From the NCBI RefSeq assembly GCF_946478835.1, contig NZ_CAMLDV010000010.1, positions 1-42,646 of the forward strand: a DNA stretch of 42,646 nucleotides. Direction: 5' to 3'. Positions 25,085 through 34,113 of the stretch are shown one piece after another. The position numbers and the translations under genes are program-made. Positions within the stretch are counted from its first letter, which is position 1. Every line of letters begins with the position of its first letter. The notes beneath the pieces are model-generated. The model was not told the DNA's origin and did not search any database. It saw only the letters and a list, made by a program, of their open reading frames with translations. The stretch comes from an uncultured Bdellovibrio sp. Its GTDB lineage: Bacteria > Bdellovibrionota > Bdellovibrionia > Bdellovibrionales > Bdellovibrionaceae.

Positions 25085-25690
25085 ATGAATTCTTACGTTA
25101 AAGTCGCGATCACTGGGGGCCCTTCGGGCGGTAAAACAACTCTTATCGAAGCTCTAAAAAAAGAGCTTGGACAAAAATGCGCTGTCGTTCCTGAAGCCGC
25201 AAGTATTTTATACCGTGGCGGTTTTCCACGCTACAAAGATGCTCAGGGTATCATCCATGCGCAAAAAGCGATTTACTACACACAAAAAGAACTTGAAGAA
25301 ATGATCTGCTTACTCAGCCAAAAGCCTTTGATCGTCTGCGATCGTGGTTCTTTGGACAGCGTTGCCTACTGGCCTGCAGATGAATTGAATTTCTTTAACT
25401 CCATTCAAAGTTCTCGCGAACAGGAGCTGGCCCGTTACGACTGGGTGATTCACCTTGACACGGCTTCCATGGATTTTTACGACACGAACAATCCAATTCG
25501 TACGGAAACTTTCCAAGAGGCTTGGGACTTAAATACAAAAATCAAACAAGCCTGGGAAGGCCATCCCCGTCGCGTGGTGATCACTCACAACGAGGACTTC
25601 CTTTCGAAAATGACAACGTCTTTATCAGTCATCAAAGCCATCATGGCTCACAAAAGTGCTGAGGATATCAAAAAGGAGCTTCTGCAATGA
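25085..25690 (+). CDS. P-loop ATPase/kinase, NadR-kinase-like (AAA_28)
   Basis: The 201-residue cytoplasmic protein has a Walker A motif GGPSGGKTT (11-19), an EAAS segment, a CDRGSLDS motif as in nucleoside-kinase-like P-loop proteins, and a WVIHLDT strand. The order and length fit the AAA_28/NadR C-terminal kinase-like group. The substrate is unknown. No Shine-Dalgarno sequence is seen before the ATG. The stop overlaps the next gene by 4 bases (ATGA), linking it to an exported barrel protein, an odd pairing with no evident functional link. Confidence 0.85.
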   Translation: MNSYVKVAITGGPSGGKTTLIEALKKELGQKCAVVPEAASILYRGGFPRYKDAQGIIHAQKAIYYTQKELEEMICLLSQKPLIVCDRGSLDSVAYWPADELNFFNSIQSSREQELARYDWVIHLDTASMDFYDTNNPIRTETFQEAWDLNTKIKQAWEGHPRRVVITHNEDFLSKMTTSLSVIKAIMAHKSAEDIKKELLQ

Positions 25691-27462
25691 TGAGAACTCT
25701 GCTGGGTCTACTTTGTTTTTGCATCGCGTGTTCTTCTTTTGCACAAGGCCGCTCGAAACTAAAGCCTTTGTATTTCCAAGCAGACAAAAACAATCTGCAA
25801 GTTCTTCCCCAAAGATTCGAATACACTTTGCTCGATGAAGATCGCTTGAAAGTCGGTGATATTCTTATCGACACAACCCAAGTGACTTTTCAGATTGAAC
25901 CTTCCACGAAAAAACGAGGTGCTTATAGCATTCGTTTTACCTGGCCTGCTGGACTCATCAAAGACGGCGAATTGGCGATTAAGAACAACTCAGGTAAAGC
26001 TGTCTTTAACGCCTTACTCACCAAAGACAATTTAAAAATTTCTCAAGGGGCTTCTCAAGAGGGCGAAGAAGCTTTGCGCTCTGAAATTGCAACCTTTGCT
26101 ATTGACGATGTTGAAGCCAACGTCGTCGACGATATGAAGTACTTCCCGTTCATGGTGTTTTGTATTTACCGTGAAAGCGAAGAAACGCGTTTGTATTTAT
26201 GTTCCAAGGAACTTTATTTAAGTTCACAACAAGGACAGATGGTTGTGAAAGCGCGCTCAAGCACCAAGAAAGCCGCGCAAGTTGAAATCAACGGGAAAGT
26301 CGTCGGCAATCAAGGGATTATTTATCTCAACGACCGCAGTGAAAACGTGGCGTTCAAAGCTCAAACTCAAACAGGCGCTTTCTTAGAAATTGAAACTCGC
26401 AAAAAAGACGTTGATTTCAAAGATGTCGTTGTTTCTGATGACGGAGAAAAAATCATCCTCACCGCTTCAGGGGCTGAGCCCGTTGACGAAAGCAAAGTCA
26501 AAAAACTTTCTGATGAAGATTGGCAGATCGCTCTTCCTAAAGGCCGCCCTGTTTTGTACTTAAAAGGTGACGGCGATATTCCGATGCGCCAAGAATTTTA
26601 CGTGCGCGGCACTTTGCCACGCGAAAAAAACAGACCTTATATTTCAGCTAAATCTGTTTCGCGCACTTATTCTTCCCAGTTGTCTTTTAGTGGCGTGAGC
26701 CCTGAAGGTGTGCAGGTGAAAGTTCCTGAAAAAGATACTGATGCGCAATTAGAACCAACAAAGAAAAATCAATTCTATTGGACCGTTCGCAATATTCCTG
26801 CGGGGGTTGAAACTCGCCGTTATCTTTCTGTGATTTCAGAAGGACACGACTTCACTGTGGGTTACGATGTTTTCCGCGGGCAACCTTTTGGATTAGGATT
26901 GGGCGCGCATTATCTCACGCCGTCCGGTATTGCTTTTGGCGCGGTGGACTTCCAATGGTGGATTGAAAACTTCTTAATGATCAACGCCAACTGGTCTCGC
27001 TTCCGTTGGGGATTGGCTTTAGAAAGACAACAACATCTGACTGAAAAAGACGATCAACCTAAAGTTGATTTTACAACATTGGAACTTTTGTGGAGAGCTA
27101 AAGAAGGCTTCAACTTGATTGATGAAACTTGGGGTCTTTCATTACCTTTACAAATGATTCAAGGTGAAAGTGCGAGTGCCACCGCTTATGGGTTAGGAGC
27201 TTTCTGGATAAAAAAACCAGGACGCTGGTTAAAACCATTTATGCAATGGTCAGAATTGAAGTTTCACTATTTCGCGGGTTCTTCAGGAAGTGATTTTAAA
27301 CTGAAATCAGCCTACATGCTCAAAGCTCAAGCTTACTGGCAATTCTCTTCGCAATGGTATTTGCGCTACGGACTTGATTTCAGCGATTACAAATACGATC
27401 CGGCAGCTGCAAAAGAAGAAAGCCAAATTGGCGTGAATGCGGGAATCTTCTGGAAGTTCTAA
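25687..27462 (+). CDS. exported protein with C-terminal outer-membrane barrel
   Basis: The 591-residue product has a signal peptide (MMRTLLGLLCFCIACSSFA). Residues 20-380 are a beta-rich soluble region (for example VEINGKVVGNQGIIYLN and VRGTLPREKN) with possible immunoglobulin-like repeats. About residue 390 onward alternates aromatic strands (FGLGLGAHYL, MINANWSRFRWGLAL, WYLRYGLDFSDY) and ends in FWKF, a BAM-type terminal Phe. A periplasmic or surface domain fused to a small barrel is thus predicted. No family was recognised. It overlaps the P-loop gene by 4 bases and, at the other end, the convergent response-regulator gene by 4 bases. It may cooperate with the FecR-type gene nearby, but this is a guess. 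Confidence 0.8.
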   Translation: MMRTLLGLLCFCIACSSFAQGRSKLKPLYFQADKNNLQVLPQRFEYTLLDEDRLKVGDILIDTTQVTFQIEPSTKKRGAYSIRFTWPAGLIKDGELAIKNNSGKAVFNALLTKDNLKISQGASQEGEEALRSEIATFAIDDVEANVVDDMKYFPFMVFCIYRESEETRLYLCSKELYLSSQQGQMVVKARSSTKKAAQVEINGKVVGNQGIIYLNDRSENVAFKAQTQTGAFLEIETRKKDVDFKDVVVSDDGEKIILTASGAEPVDESKVKKLSDEDWQIALPKGRPVLYLKGDGDIPMRQEFYVRGTLPREKNRPYISAKSVSRTYSSQLSFSGVSPEGVQVKVPEKDTDAQLEPTKKNQFYWTVRNIPAGVETRRYLSVISEGHDFTVGYDVFRGQPFGLGLGAHYLTPSGIAFGAVDFQWWIENFLMINANWSRFRWGLALERQQHLTEKDDQPKVDFTTLELLWRAKEGFNLIDETWGLSLPLQMIQGESASATAYGLGAFWIKKPGRWLKPFMQWSELKFHYFAGSSGSDFKLKSAYMLKAQAYWQFSSQWYLRYGLDFSDYKYDPAAAKEESQIGVNAGIFWKF

Positions 27463-29387
27463 CGCTTCTTAAAGAAGCCTGAGACAACCTGTTTAAGGTC
27501 CATATTGAAAACATCCTGCTTTTTGTTAGCCGCAGAAAGCATGGAGATTTCACGGCGCGCAGGAATGAAAGATGGGTCGAGCGCCACACTCTTTTCGAAA
27601 GATTTGCGTGCAGCCACCATATCCCCTTTGGTTTTGTTGAATAAACCAATCACGAATGGGAATAACGTATCATAGCGTTCATCCGGTGGAACTTGCATAA
27701 GCTCAAGTTCCACTTCTTTTAAGACAAACTGTTTCTTCATAGGATCTACGGAACCCAATTTAGCCCATGAACTATAAAGATGAAGTTGCTGCGTTTGTGG
27801 ATTGAGTTTCGACACTTCCGCAAGGTGCTCTAAAGCCTTTGCAAACTGATTGTACTGAAGAGCTTTTTTCACTTCTTCCATCAAGGTCGTGGCTTTAAGT
27901 TTCGCTTCCGCTTCTGATTTTTGTGAAGCTTGGCGGAACTGATCGATCTTATTCGTATCACGAGATGTGGCGACAGCTTCTTCGGCTGCTTTTTTAATTT
28001 TACTCCACACCGTATAAACTTCAGAGGCAGTATCTTGTGGCTGATCCCCGATAATAGTCATGAAGTCTGCCAACGCAGAATCCATAGAACTTCCACCGGA
28101 ACCTGTTTCCATATAAGCCACGATCTCATAACCGTTCTTGCCATCAAGCTCGGCCCAGATTTTCTTTAAAACTTTCAACTGCTCTTGCGGATTTGTGAAT
28201 GCCGCACGCTGAGCAAAGACGATCAAACCTTTCGTCAAAAGGAAATGAATCGCCTTATAAACAGCAACCTCACTGTAGCCTTTGACATCCAAAAGCTGTG
28301 TCAATGTCATTTGGTTGTTGAGCTTCACAGTCAAACCATCCAAAGACTTTAACAACGACATCGAAAGAGCCGGATGATCATCACGGAACGTCGGACTTTT
28401 CACGATCACATTTCCAGACCACATCACATACAAAGACTTAAGCCAGCTCACAGAAATCTTAGAAGCAATCCAGTCATGCAGATAATAAGACAAAGTGTCA
28501 GCATCAATACTTGGGCTGCTCATCTCGACTTCAGCCGAAGCGAAATTCACGCGGATTTTCTGATCCACGATCGTGCGCACCAAGCGGATGTTCATTTGCT
28601 CCATCAAAATCAAATCAAACGCATGAGGACTGAGTTGATTGTTTTGAATAAGGTAATTACCAATACGGCGGTTGTTCTTGTCACGCAAAGCCGTTTGCAC
28701 GTCTTCCGGAGTCGCATAACCACTTTGGATCAACATCTCTCCTAAGAACGTCGTCTTATCGTCCACGTCCACGCCGACGATATTGCCATTGCAGAACGTG
28801 ATACCAGAGACAGAGCCGTCGGCATTGTAAATATTCAAATAACCACTGCTCTTTGTTTCTACAAGCAATGAATACAAGAACGGCAAGTCAAACCCGCTCA
28901 CCTCTTCGATAGATTCAATGACCTTTCTTTTTTGACGATTGGTCACCGTAGGGTTTGCAAACATTTGATAAAGCAATTTACGTGCGCTGGATTCTTCTTT
29001 TTTCGGAGCTTCTTCTTTCTTAACAAGTTTAAGAACTTGCTCCATCTCAAAAGGCTTTTTCAAGAAGGCCACGGCTTGTGTACTTTGTGTGGCTTCTTGA
29101 ATGAATGATTTATCCGTGTAGATACCACTCATCAAAACGACTTTAAAACGCGATGAAGGATAATTCGTGCGCGCTTGTTTGATGAAATCCAAACCCGTCA
29201 TTTGCGGCAAAAGACAGTCACAGAACAGAAATTCGATATTGGTATTCGTGGATAAAATGGAATTGGCCTCGTCGGGACGGGCCGCCAAAAAGACGTGATG
29301 ACCAGCGCGACTGAGGACTTCTTTTAAAGCCAGCCCGACACTTTCATCATCTTCCAAAATTAGGATCTTTGTTTTTCCTGGTTCCAC
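27459..29387 (-). CDS. response regulator with DUF4388-like and TPR regions
   Basis: The 642-residue cytoplasmic protein starts at GTG with AAGGA close upstream. Residues 6-120 are a receiver domain: acidic pair Asp13-Asp14, phosphoacceptor Asp57 in FCDCLLPQMTG, Ser87 and Lys110. Residues about 165-215 (LYSLLVETKSSGYLNIYN to FCNGNIVGV) look like a DUF4388/PATAN domain. The next part, FLGEMLIQSGYATPEDVQTAL, resembles the GspE/PilB N-terminal domain. The last 150 residues have TPR-like helices (YNQFAKALEHLAEVSKLNP; GDMVAARKSFEKSVALDPS). There is no DNA-binding output domain, so it probably acts through protein contacts, as in motility or surface-polarity systems. Kinase unknown; the CheA-like protein at 34110 is a candidate. 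Confidence 0.86.
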   Translation of the reverse strand: MEPGKTKILILEDDESVGLALKEVLSRAGHHVFLAARPDEANSILSTNTNIEFLFCDCLLPQMTGLDFIKQARTNYPSSRFKVVLMSGIYTDKSFIQEATQSTQAVAFLKKPFEMEQVLKLVKKEEAPKKEESSARKLLYQMFANPTVTNRQKRKVIESIEEVSGFDLPFLYSLLVETKSSGYLNIYNADGSVSGITFCNGNIVGVDVDDKTTFLGEMLIQSGYATPEDVQTALRDKNNRRIGNYLIQNNQLSPHAFDLILMEQMNIRLVRTIVDQKIRVNFASAEVEMSSPSIDADTLSYYLHDWIASKISVSWLKSLYVMWSGNVIVKSPTFRDDHPALSMSLLKSLDGLTVKLNNQMTLTQLLDVKGYSEVAVYKAIHFLLTKGLIVFAQRAAFTNPQEQLKVLKKIWAELDGKNGYEIVAYMETGSGGSSMDSALADFMTIIGDQPQDTASEVYTVWSKIKKAAEEAVATSRDTNKIDQFRQASQKSEAEAKLKATTLMEEVKKALQYNQFAKALEHLAEVSKLNPQTQQLHLYSSWAKLGSVDPMKKQFVLKEVELELMQVPPDERYDTLFPFVIGLFNKTKGDMVAARKSFEKSVALDPSFIPARREISMLSAANKKQDVFNMDLKQVVSGFFKKR

Positions 29388-29423
29388 ATTTCCTTGTCGG
29401 TCTATAAGTCGGATCTATTTAGA

Positions 29424-29461
29424 ATAAAAAAGAAAAAGCGGGCCTGTCATCCAGGACCCGC
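29424..29461 (-). terminator. intrinsic terminator after the STAS gene
   Basis: Minus-strand stem GCGGGTCCTG/CAGGCCCGC (one bulged base, 29438-29461) with a 5-base loop is followed by TTTTTCTTTTTTATT. It ends the SpoIIE-STAS transcript and separates it from the response-regulator gene. Confidence 0.85.
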
Positions 29462-29491
29462 AGCATTTTCTAGACCTATGTCGAAGATTTC

Positions 29492-29962
29492 TTACTTTTT
29501 GAGGAACTTAAAATATTTGGATTCAATAACATCCATTTCCATTTCGTTCCCCTCTTCATCTTTCACAGATGCTGGAGGTGTCACGCCGCCCTCGTTGAAT
29601 TCTGTCCCATAACGAAACAGGACGTTTTTTTCAGAGCCAGAATCATCATTGTAGTACGGGACAAAAAATGAATTTACTTTGCCGGTTGCAGGCAAAAAGC
29701 CATCGACCATATTGATTTGATCGACGATCACTTTCGGGCAATTACTGAATGAAATCTGCGCTCCACCCGCCGTGCCCATCCATTTGATCCACTCGCGAAT
29801 ACCGCAAGAGTTGATACTTTTTAGACCGCTCAACTCCACGTCAATGGCTTGGTTTCCCGTCAAATTAAACTGAGAAAAATCGACGTCCTCATCGATCGTG
29901 CCTGCCATTTGAACTGTGAGTTTATCAGCAGCTTTATTCATTTTCACATCGAGTTTACCCAT
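29492..29962 (-). CDS. STAS-domain protein (anti-sigma-factor-antagonist type)
   Basis: The 156-residue protein starts at the ATG preceded by GAGGAG; an upstream in-frame start was rejected. Residues 5-100 form a STAS-like domain: LTVQMAGTIDED strand, DVELSGLKSINSCGIREWIKW with Ser52 in the position of the phosphorylated Ser of SpoIIAA/RsbV, and VDGFLPATGKV. A 55-residue acidic C-terminal extension (GNEMEMDVIESKYF) is not part of the usual fold. It follows the SpoIIE-type phosphatase gene by 33 bases, so the phosphatase very likely dephosphorylates it. No RsbW/SpoIIAB-type kinase or sigma factor lies in this window; the true target is unknown. Confidence 0.83.
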   Translation of the reverse strand: MGKLDVKMNKAADKLTVQMAGTIDEDVDFSQFNLTGNQAIDVELSGLKSINSCGIREWIKWMGTAGGAQISFSNCPKVIVDQINMVDGFLPATGKVNSFFVPYYNDDSGSEKNVLFRYGTEFNEGGVTPPASVKDEEGNEMEMDVIESKYFKFLKK

Positions 29963-29995
29963 GGTTCTTCTCCTCATTCACGTACAGATTTAAAT

Positions 29996-31831
29996 TTAAT
30001 TAAGACCTTCTCGTTTGACCACAAAAAATGTGACGTCATCGACTAAGGTTGCTCCCTGACGATGGCCTTGGAAGCTCACAACGAAACGGTCTACGGAATC
30101 GTTCACGCCAGGATAGTCTTTGTTCGCGGCGATAAGTGCCTTGATAAATTCTCTCTCGCCCCAAGCTTCTTTTCCAGGATTTTGAATGTCGGGAATTCCG
30201 TCCGTATAGAAGAAAACAGAATCACCCTCATCTACCTGAATACTCGTCTGTTGATAAACGGAATCACGCGCTTGTCCCAATCTGGGATTATTCACTTCAT
30301 TAAGGGGCACTAAATCTTTTTTCTTAAGAGGTCCCTCACCTTTTTTGATCAAGAACGGTGCTTCGTGAGAGGCATTGCAATACACCAACTCACCCGTATC
30401 CAAATCAAAAGACGCCAAGAAGAACGTCATCATGATGCGACCTTTTGAAACATCATAGATACTGCGATTCAAAAGTTCGAGAGCTTTTGAGGGCGAAATA
30501 TTGAGACGCTCAATAATCGTCGAAGCGGATTTTGCAGCACTCGTAATCAAGGCAGCTGGAGCTCCGTGGCCCGTGGCGTCCCCGATCCACAAGAAGATTT
30601 TATTTCCGATCTGACAATAGTGCCACCAGTCGCCACCGCACTCACTGGCAGGCTCGTAGTACCCGGCAATCGCCAAAGGCCCGATCTTCGCGCGCGTTTC
30701 AGGGAAAAGAGTTTCTTGCACTGTTTTCGCCGTTTGAAGTTCGGACTCCATACGCGCTTTTTCCGCCGTTTGATCCAACAAACGTGATACTTCCGCCGCC
30801 ATGATATTAAAATTATCCGCCAAACTTCCAACTTCATCCGTGGATTTCACATCCACACGAATATTGAAATCGCCTTCCGCCACTTTTTTGGTCGCGTTGA
30901 AAAGCTGAGTCAGAGCTTGCGTGATACCGCTGGAAGCAAAAAGACTAAGAATGATTGTTACCGAAATCAAGATTCCAAAAAAGATCAAAGATTTGCGAAT
31001 CAGGATTTGTACGGCTCCCAACGCTTTTTCTTTTTCTACCGTTGTCACAACAATCAGATCACCAAAGCCCGCTTTAGAGAAAGACACCAAAAGATCCGTG
31101 CCATCAGCGGCCTTATCCGTCTCAGCCCCTTGCGCTACTTTCGCAGAAGAGCCTTTCAAGAAGGACGGCGTCACTGTGTCTTGCAATTTCTTTCCCGGCA
31201 TCCCATCCGGACCAAAGAGCACAGTTCCATCTTGAGAGATCAAATACATTTTTTGCGACATCGCTGCTCTGAACATTTCAGAGGCTTCACTCATACGCAC
31301 GATGACAAGAAACACCGTATTGCGTGTTTTTGTTTCATCGCTGACTTTTTCAAAGATGAAAATACGATCGTCGCTAAACGGCACTTTCACCACACGGCGC
31401 GTGGCTTCCACCTCTGCGAAATACGACGGCATTTGATTTTGCAAAGAAGCCAAAACACTGGCCGTCTGATCCGGAACTTTTTCAAGAGTCGCTGCTTTTT
31501 CAAAAGTGCCGTTTTGTGAGGGAGTAAACACCACGATGGATTCAAGATTGAACTCATTCATGAAAATAGAATCAGAAACCGGCGTGAACTTTTGTTGAGT
31601 AAGGTAATCTTGAAAGATCGGCTTCGTCGTTCCAAGCACAGCATTGAGCTGTGTCTTAATTTGAGCCGCCATGGTTCCTGACATACTGCTTGAAGAATCA
31701 AAGACATAGGCGATCTTATCGTCTTCAAAAATCTTCAACGCCAAAATTAAATACACAGTCAGTGTAATCAAAGGCAGCGAAGTGAGCAGTAAAAGAATCT
31801 TATATCTTATTGATATGCCACGTTTTTTCAC
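29996..31831 (-). CDS. membrane SpoIIE-type PP2C phosphatase with HAMP
   Basis: The 611-residue protein has transmembrane helix 1 (about 11-33), an extracytoplasmic sensor (34-280), helix 2 (281-301), HAMP (302-354) and a PP2C/SpoIIE domain (385-608). Metal-binding Asp are present: ECGGDWW (Asp401), GDATGHG (Asp418), YTDGIPD (Asp544) and LVDDVTF (Asp598/599). It should dephosphorylate a phospho-Ser STAS partner, which is encoded directly downstream. The coding start is GTG; an AAAGGG lies about 13 bases before it. It diverges from the FecR-repeat gene at 31945. The sensed signal is not known. Confidence 0.92.
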   Translation of the reverse strand: MKKRGISIRYKILLLLTSLPLITLTVYLILALKIFEDDKIAYVFDSSSSMSGTMAAQIKTQLNAVLGTTKPIFQDYLTQQKFTPVSDSIFMNEFNLESIVVFTPSQNGTFEKAATLEKVPDQTASVLASLQNQMPSYFAEVEATRRVVKVPFSDDRIFIFEKVSDETKTRNTVFLVIVRMSEASEMFRAAMSQKMYLISQDGTVLFGPDGMPGKKLQDTVTPSFLKGSSAKVAQGAETDKAADGTDLLVSFSKAGFGDLIVVTTVEKEKALGAVQILIRKSLIFFGILISVTIILSLFASSGITQALTQLFNATKKVAEGDFNIRVDVKSTDEVGSLADNFNIMAAEVSRLLDQTAEKARMESELQTAKTVQETLFPETRAKIGPLAIAGYYEPASECGGDWWHYCQIGNKIFLWIGDATGHGAPAALITSAAKSASTIIERLNISPSKALELLNRSIYDVSKGRIMMTFFLASFDLDTGELVYCNASHEAPFLIKKGEGPLKKKDLVPLNEVNNPRLGQARDSVYQQTSIQVDEGDSVFFYTDGIPDIQNPGKEAWGEREFIKALIAANKDYPGVNDSVDRFVVSFQGHRQGATLVDDVTFFVVKREGLN

Positions 31832-31944
31832 GGGTTCAGTATGCCCTTTAACAGGAAACCCGAAAAGAAATTCTCATGTAACTTAGCCTAAGGTCCGTAA
31901 ATCATTCGTCATTTCCAACCGATAAGCCCTCAAGCAGGAGTGTT

Positions 31945-34113
31945 ATGTCACGTTTTGGACAAACAGAAAAAATCATCTTTGTATGCGCCATCGTTGCTTT
32001 GTTGGCCTTCTCGTACTTTTTGTACGACGACTCTTTGCTATTCCCGAAAGCCAACAACGGAAAATTAGAACTTATTGGCGATGTCGCGATTTCACAAAAC
32101 GACGTGCGCCGCAAAAATCTCGACACTTTTAGCTGGGTCCCCGCTTCTCGCAAAGACTCTGTCTATCAAAATGATTCTATCTTCACCGGCGATCGTTCTG
32201 AAGCCACGATTCAATTGCAAGACGGAACGCAAATCAAAATCCAACCAAACTCTTTGATCACTTTGAATCTGAAAAACGGTCAGATGAATCTGGATTTGCG
32301 TTACGGGAATCTCGTCGGTGAATTAGCACAGGGTTCTTCTTTGACAATCAAATCCGGCACTGAAGAATTTAAATTGGAGAGCCAACAAGGCTCCCCTGAA
32401 AAATCAAAAATTCAGTTTAATAAAGCTCACAGCGGTAACGTCGACTTGAAATTGCTTTCCGGTGACGTGAAGTACGTTGATAAAAAGAAACAAGCTGTGA
32501 AAGAGCTTCCGAAAAATGCGGTGGTCGCTGTCACTAAAAAAGGTGAAGTGAAACAAGTTGAAAAACCGCAGTTATTCTTAAAAACGGCGGACAATACAAA
32601 CTGGCTTCGTATCAATCCTGATGATCCTCTTCCTTTTGAATGGGACAGCAAAGGTGATGTGGCCCGCTTTGAACTTGAAATCTCCCCCACAGAAGATTTC
32701 AGTCATGTCGCGATTTCAAAACTGACTCAAGATAAAAAAGCTCAAGTCGTTGAACCTTTAGAGCCTGGCTCTTATTTCTGGCGTTTGAAAGCCATGGACC
32801 ACAACGGTCAGTTGGCGACGACATCACCAGTTCAACACATGCAGATTACTCACTTGGTTGGCCCGCAAATCACAACACCAACCCAAGCTGCACAAATCAA
32901 TCTTGAATTGAAAGTAAAACCCCAAGAGGCTTTGGAAACCAGCACTGAAATCCAATGGCGCGCGCAAGAGTCTCTTAAAAACTTCACATGGCAAGTGGCT
33001 TCCGATGCGGAATTCACAACCATCGTGAAAGAAGGTCAGACAAATACTTTAGCTGCGGTTACTCCAAAACTTCCTGCGGGAACTTATTGGGTGCGCGTGC
33101 AAGGTCAGACAGAATCGCAAAAACCATCACCATGGTCTGAGCCGGTGTCTTTCACTTTGAATCTTTTTGCACACAAAGAAGAACGTCCTAGTCGCCCTAT
33201 CCTTGTAACAAAGAAAGTCGATTTCAAAGTTCCAACAGGAAAAGATCGCAATCCAGCTTCTCCGGAATCTCCGAAGCTTGCGTGGAAGCCTGTTCTGCAA
33301 ACGAAAAACTATATTTTGCAAATTTCCAAAGATGCTAGCTTCAAAGAAGTTGAAAAATACGATGTTACACAAAACCAAGTGTCTTGGTCGCAATATCGTC
33401 CAGGCCAGTATTTCTATCGCGTTTACGCTCGTGGCCTCAATGGTCTTATGAGTGAGCCGAGTGAAACCGGAACAATCGATATCAACATGGATGGTCTGAC
33501 TTTAGATCCAATGAAAACCATCAATGCCATTGGCCAAGCTCCGGGTCCTAAAGAAACTCCGATCAGTTGGTCTGAAGTTCCGTTTGCAAAATCCTATCTT
33601 GTGCAAATGGATAAAGACAAAAACTTCACGCACCCGCAACAACTTGAATATTCATCCAATGCGGGAACTTTGACAGTGCCAGATCCAGGTCGCTACCACG
33701 TGCGCGTGCAAGCCATGGATGAAAGCAATAAGCCTTTAACGGGTTTCTCAAATATTGAAGAAGTGCTTTATACATTCCGCACTCCTCTTTCGTCTCCTTC
33801 GTTGTTAGAGCCATTTAATAACGCTTCAATCTTCCTGCAAACAGAGATGGAACCGTTTATCTGGCTTGAGTGGAAAAAAGTGGAAGGTGCGACTTCTTAC
33901 CGCATCGAGATTTCCGATAAAGCGGATTTCTCTCGCACTTTGATTGCAAAATCACTGCAAGGAAATCGTTATTTGATTAAAGACCGCGTGCCACTGGGAA
34001 AAATCTATTGGCGCGTTCGTGCAGAATCTAAAGGCGACGCTGAAATGTCTGAATGGACAGAAAAGCGTGAATTCACTCTTTACCATCAGAAAAATGAGAC
34101 GTTTGTAAAATGA
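31945..34113 (+). CDS. membrane-anchored FecR-domain protein with five FN3-like repeats
   Basis: The 722-residue protein has one N-terminal membrane helix (10-28), then a FecR-like domain (about 37-128; SIFTGDRSEATIQLQDGTQIKIQPNS). Five repeats follow, each with a W/FxW start, a Y/F-x-hydrophobic-Q/E-hydrophobic-S-x-D-x-x-F strand, and a PGxYxxRVxA ending, as in FN3-type folds (from residue about 225 to the end). It should face the periplasm. GCAGGAG lies upstream of the ATG. Its stop overlaps the CheA-like kinase start by 4 bases, so the two are translated together. FecR domains usually transmit surface signals; no ECF sigma factor gene is present. Confidence 0.86.
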   Translation: MSRFGQTEKIIFVCAIVALLAFSYFLYDDSLLFPKANNGKLELIGDVAISQNDVRRKNLDTFSWVPASRKDSVYQNDSIFTGDRSEATIQLQDGTQIKIQPNSLITLNLKNGQMNLDLRYGNLVGELAQGSSLTIKSGTEEFKLESQQGSPEKSKIQFNKAHSGNVDLKLLSGDVKYVDKKKQAVKELPKNAVVAVTKKGEVKQVEKPQLFLKTADNTNWLRINPDDPLPFEWDSKGDVARFELEISPTEDFSHVAISKLTQDKKAQVVEPLEPGSYFWRLKAMDHNGQLATTSPVQHMQITHLVGPQITTPTQAAQINLELKVKPQEALETSTEIQWRAQESLKNFTWQVASDAEFTTIVKEGQTNTLAAVTPKLPAGTYWVRVQGQTESQKPSPWSEPVSFTLNLFAHKEERPSRPILVTKKVDFKVPTGKDRNPASPESPKLAWKPVLQTKNYILQISKDASFKEVEKYDVTQNQVSWSQYRPGQYFYRVYARGLNGLMSEPSETGTIDINMDGLTLDPMKTINAIGQAPGPKETPISWSEVPFAKSYLVQMDKDKNFTHPQQLEYSSNAGTLTVPDPGRYHVRVQAMDESNKPLTGFSNIEEVLYTFRTPLSSPSLLEPFNNASIFLQTEMEPFIWLEWKKVEGATSYRIEISDKADFSRTLIAKSLQGNRYLIKDRVPLGKIYWRVRAESKGDAEMSEWTEKREFTLYHQKNETFVK

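Noticed and set aside
30917..31519. 200-codon plus-strand open frame opposite the SpoIIE gene
   Set aside because: It is a shadow of the phosphatase gene: rich in Arg, His and Phe, with no ribosome site or family motif.
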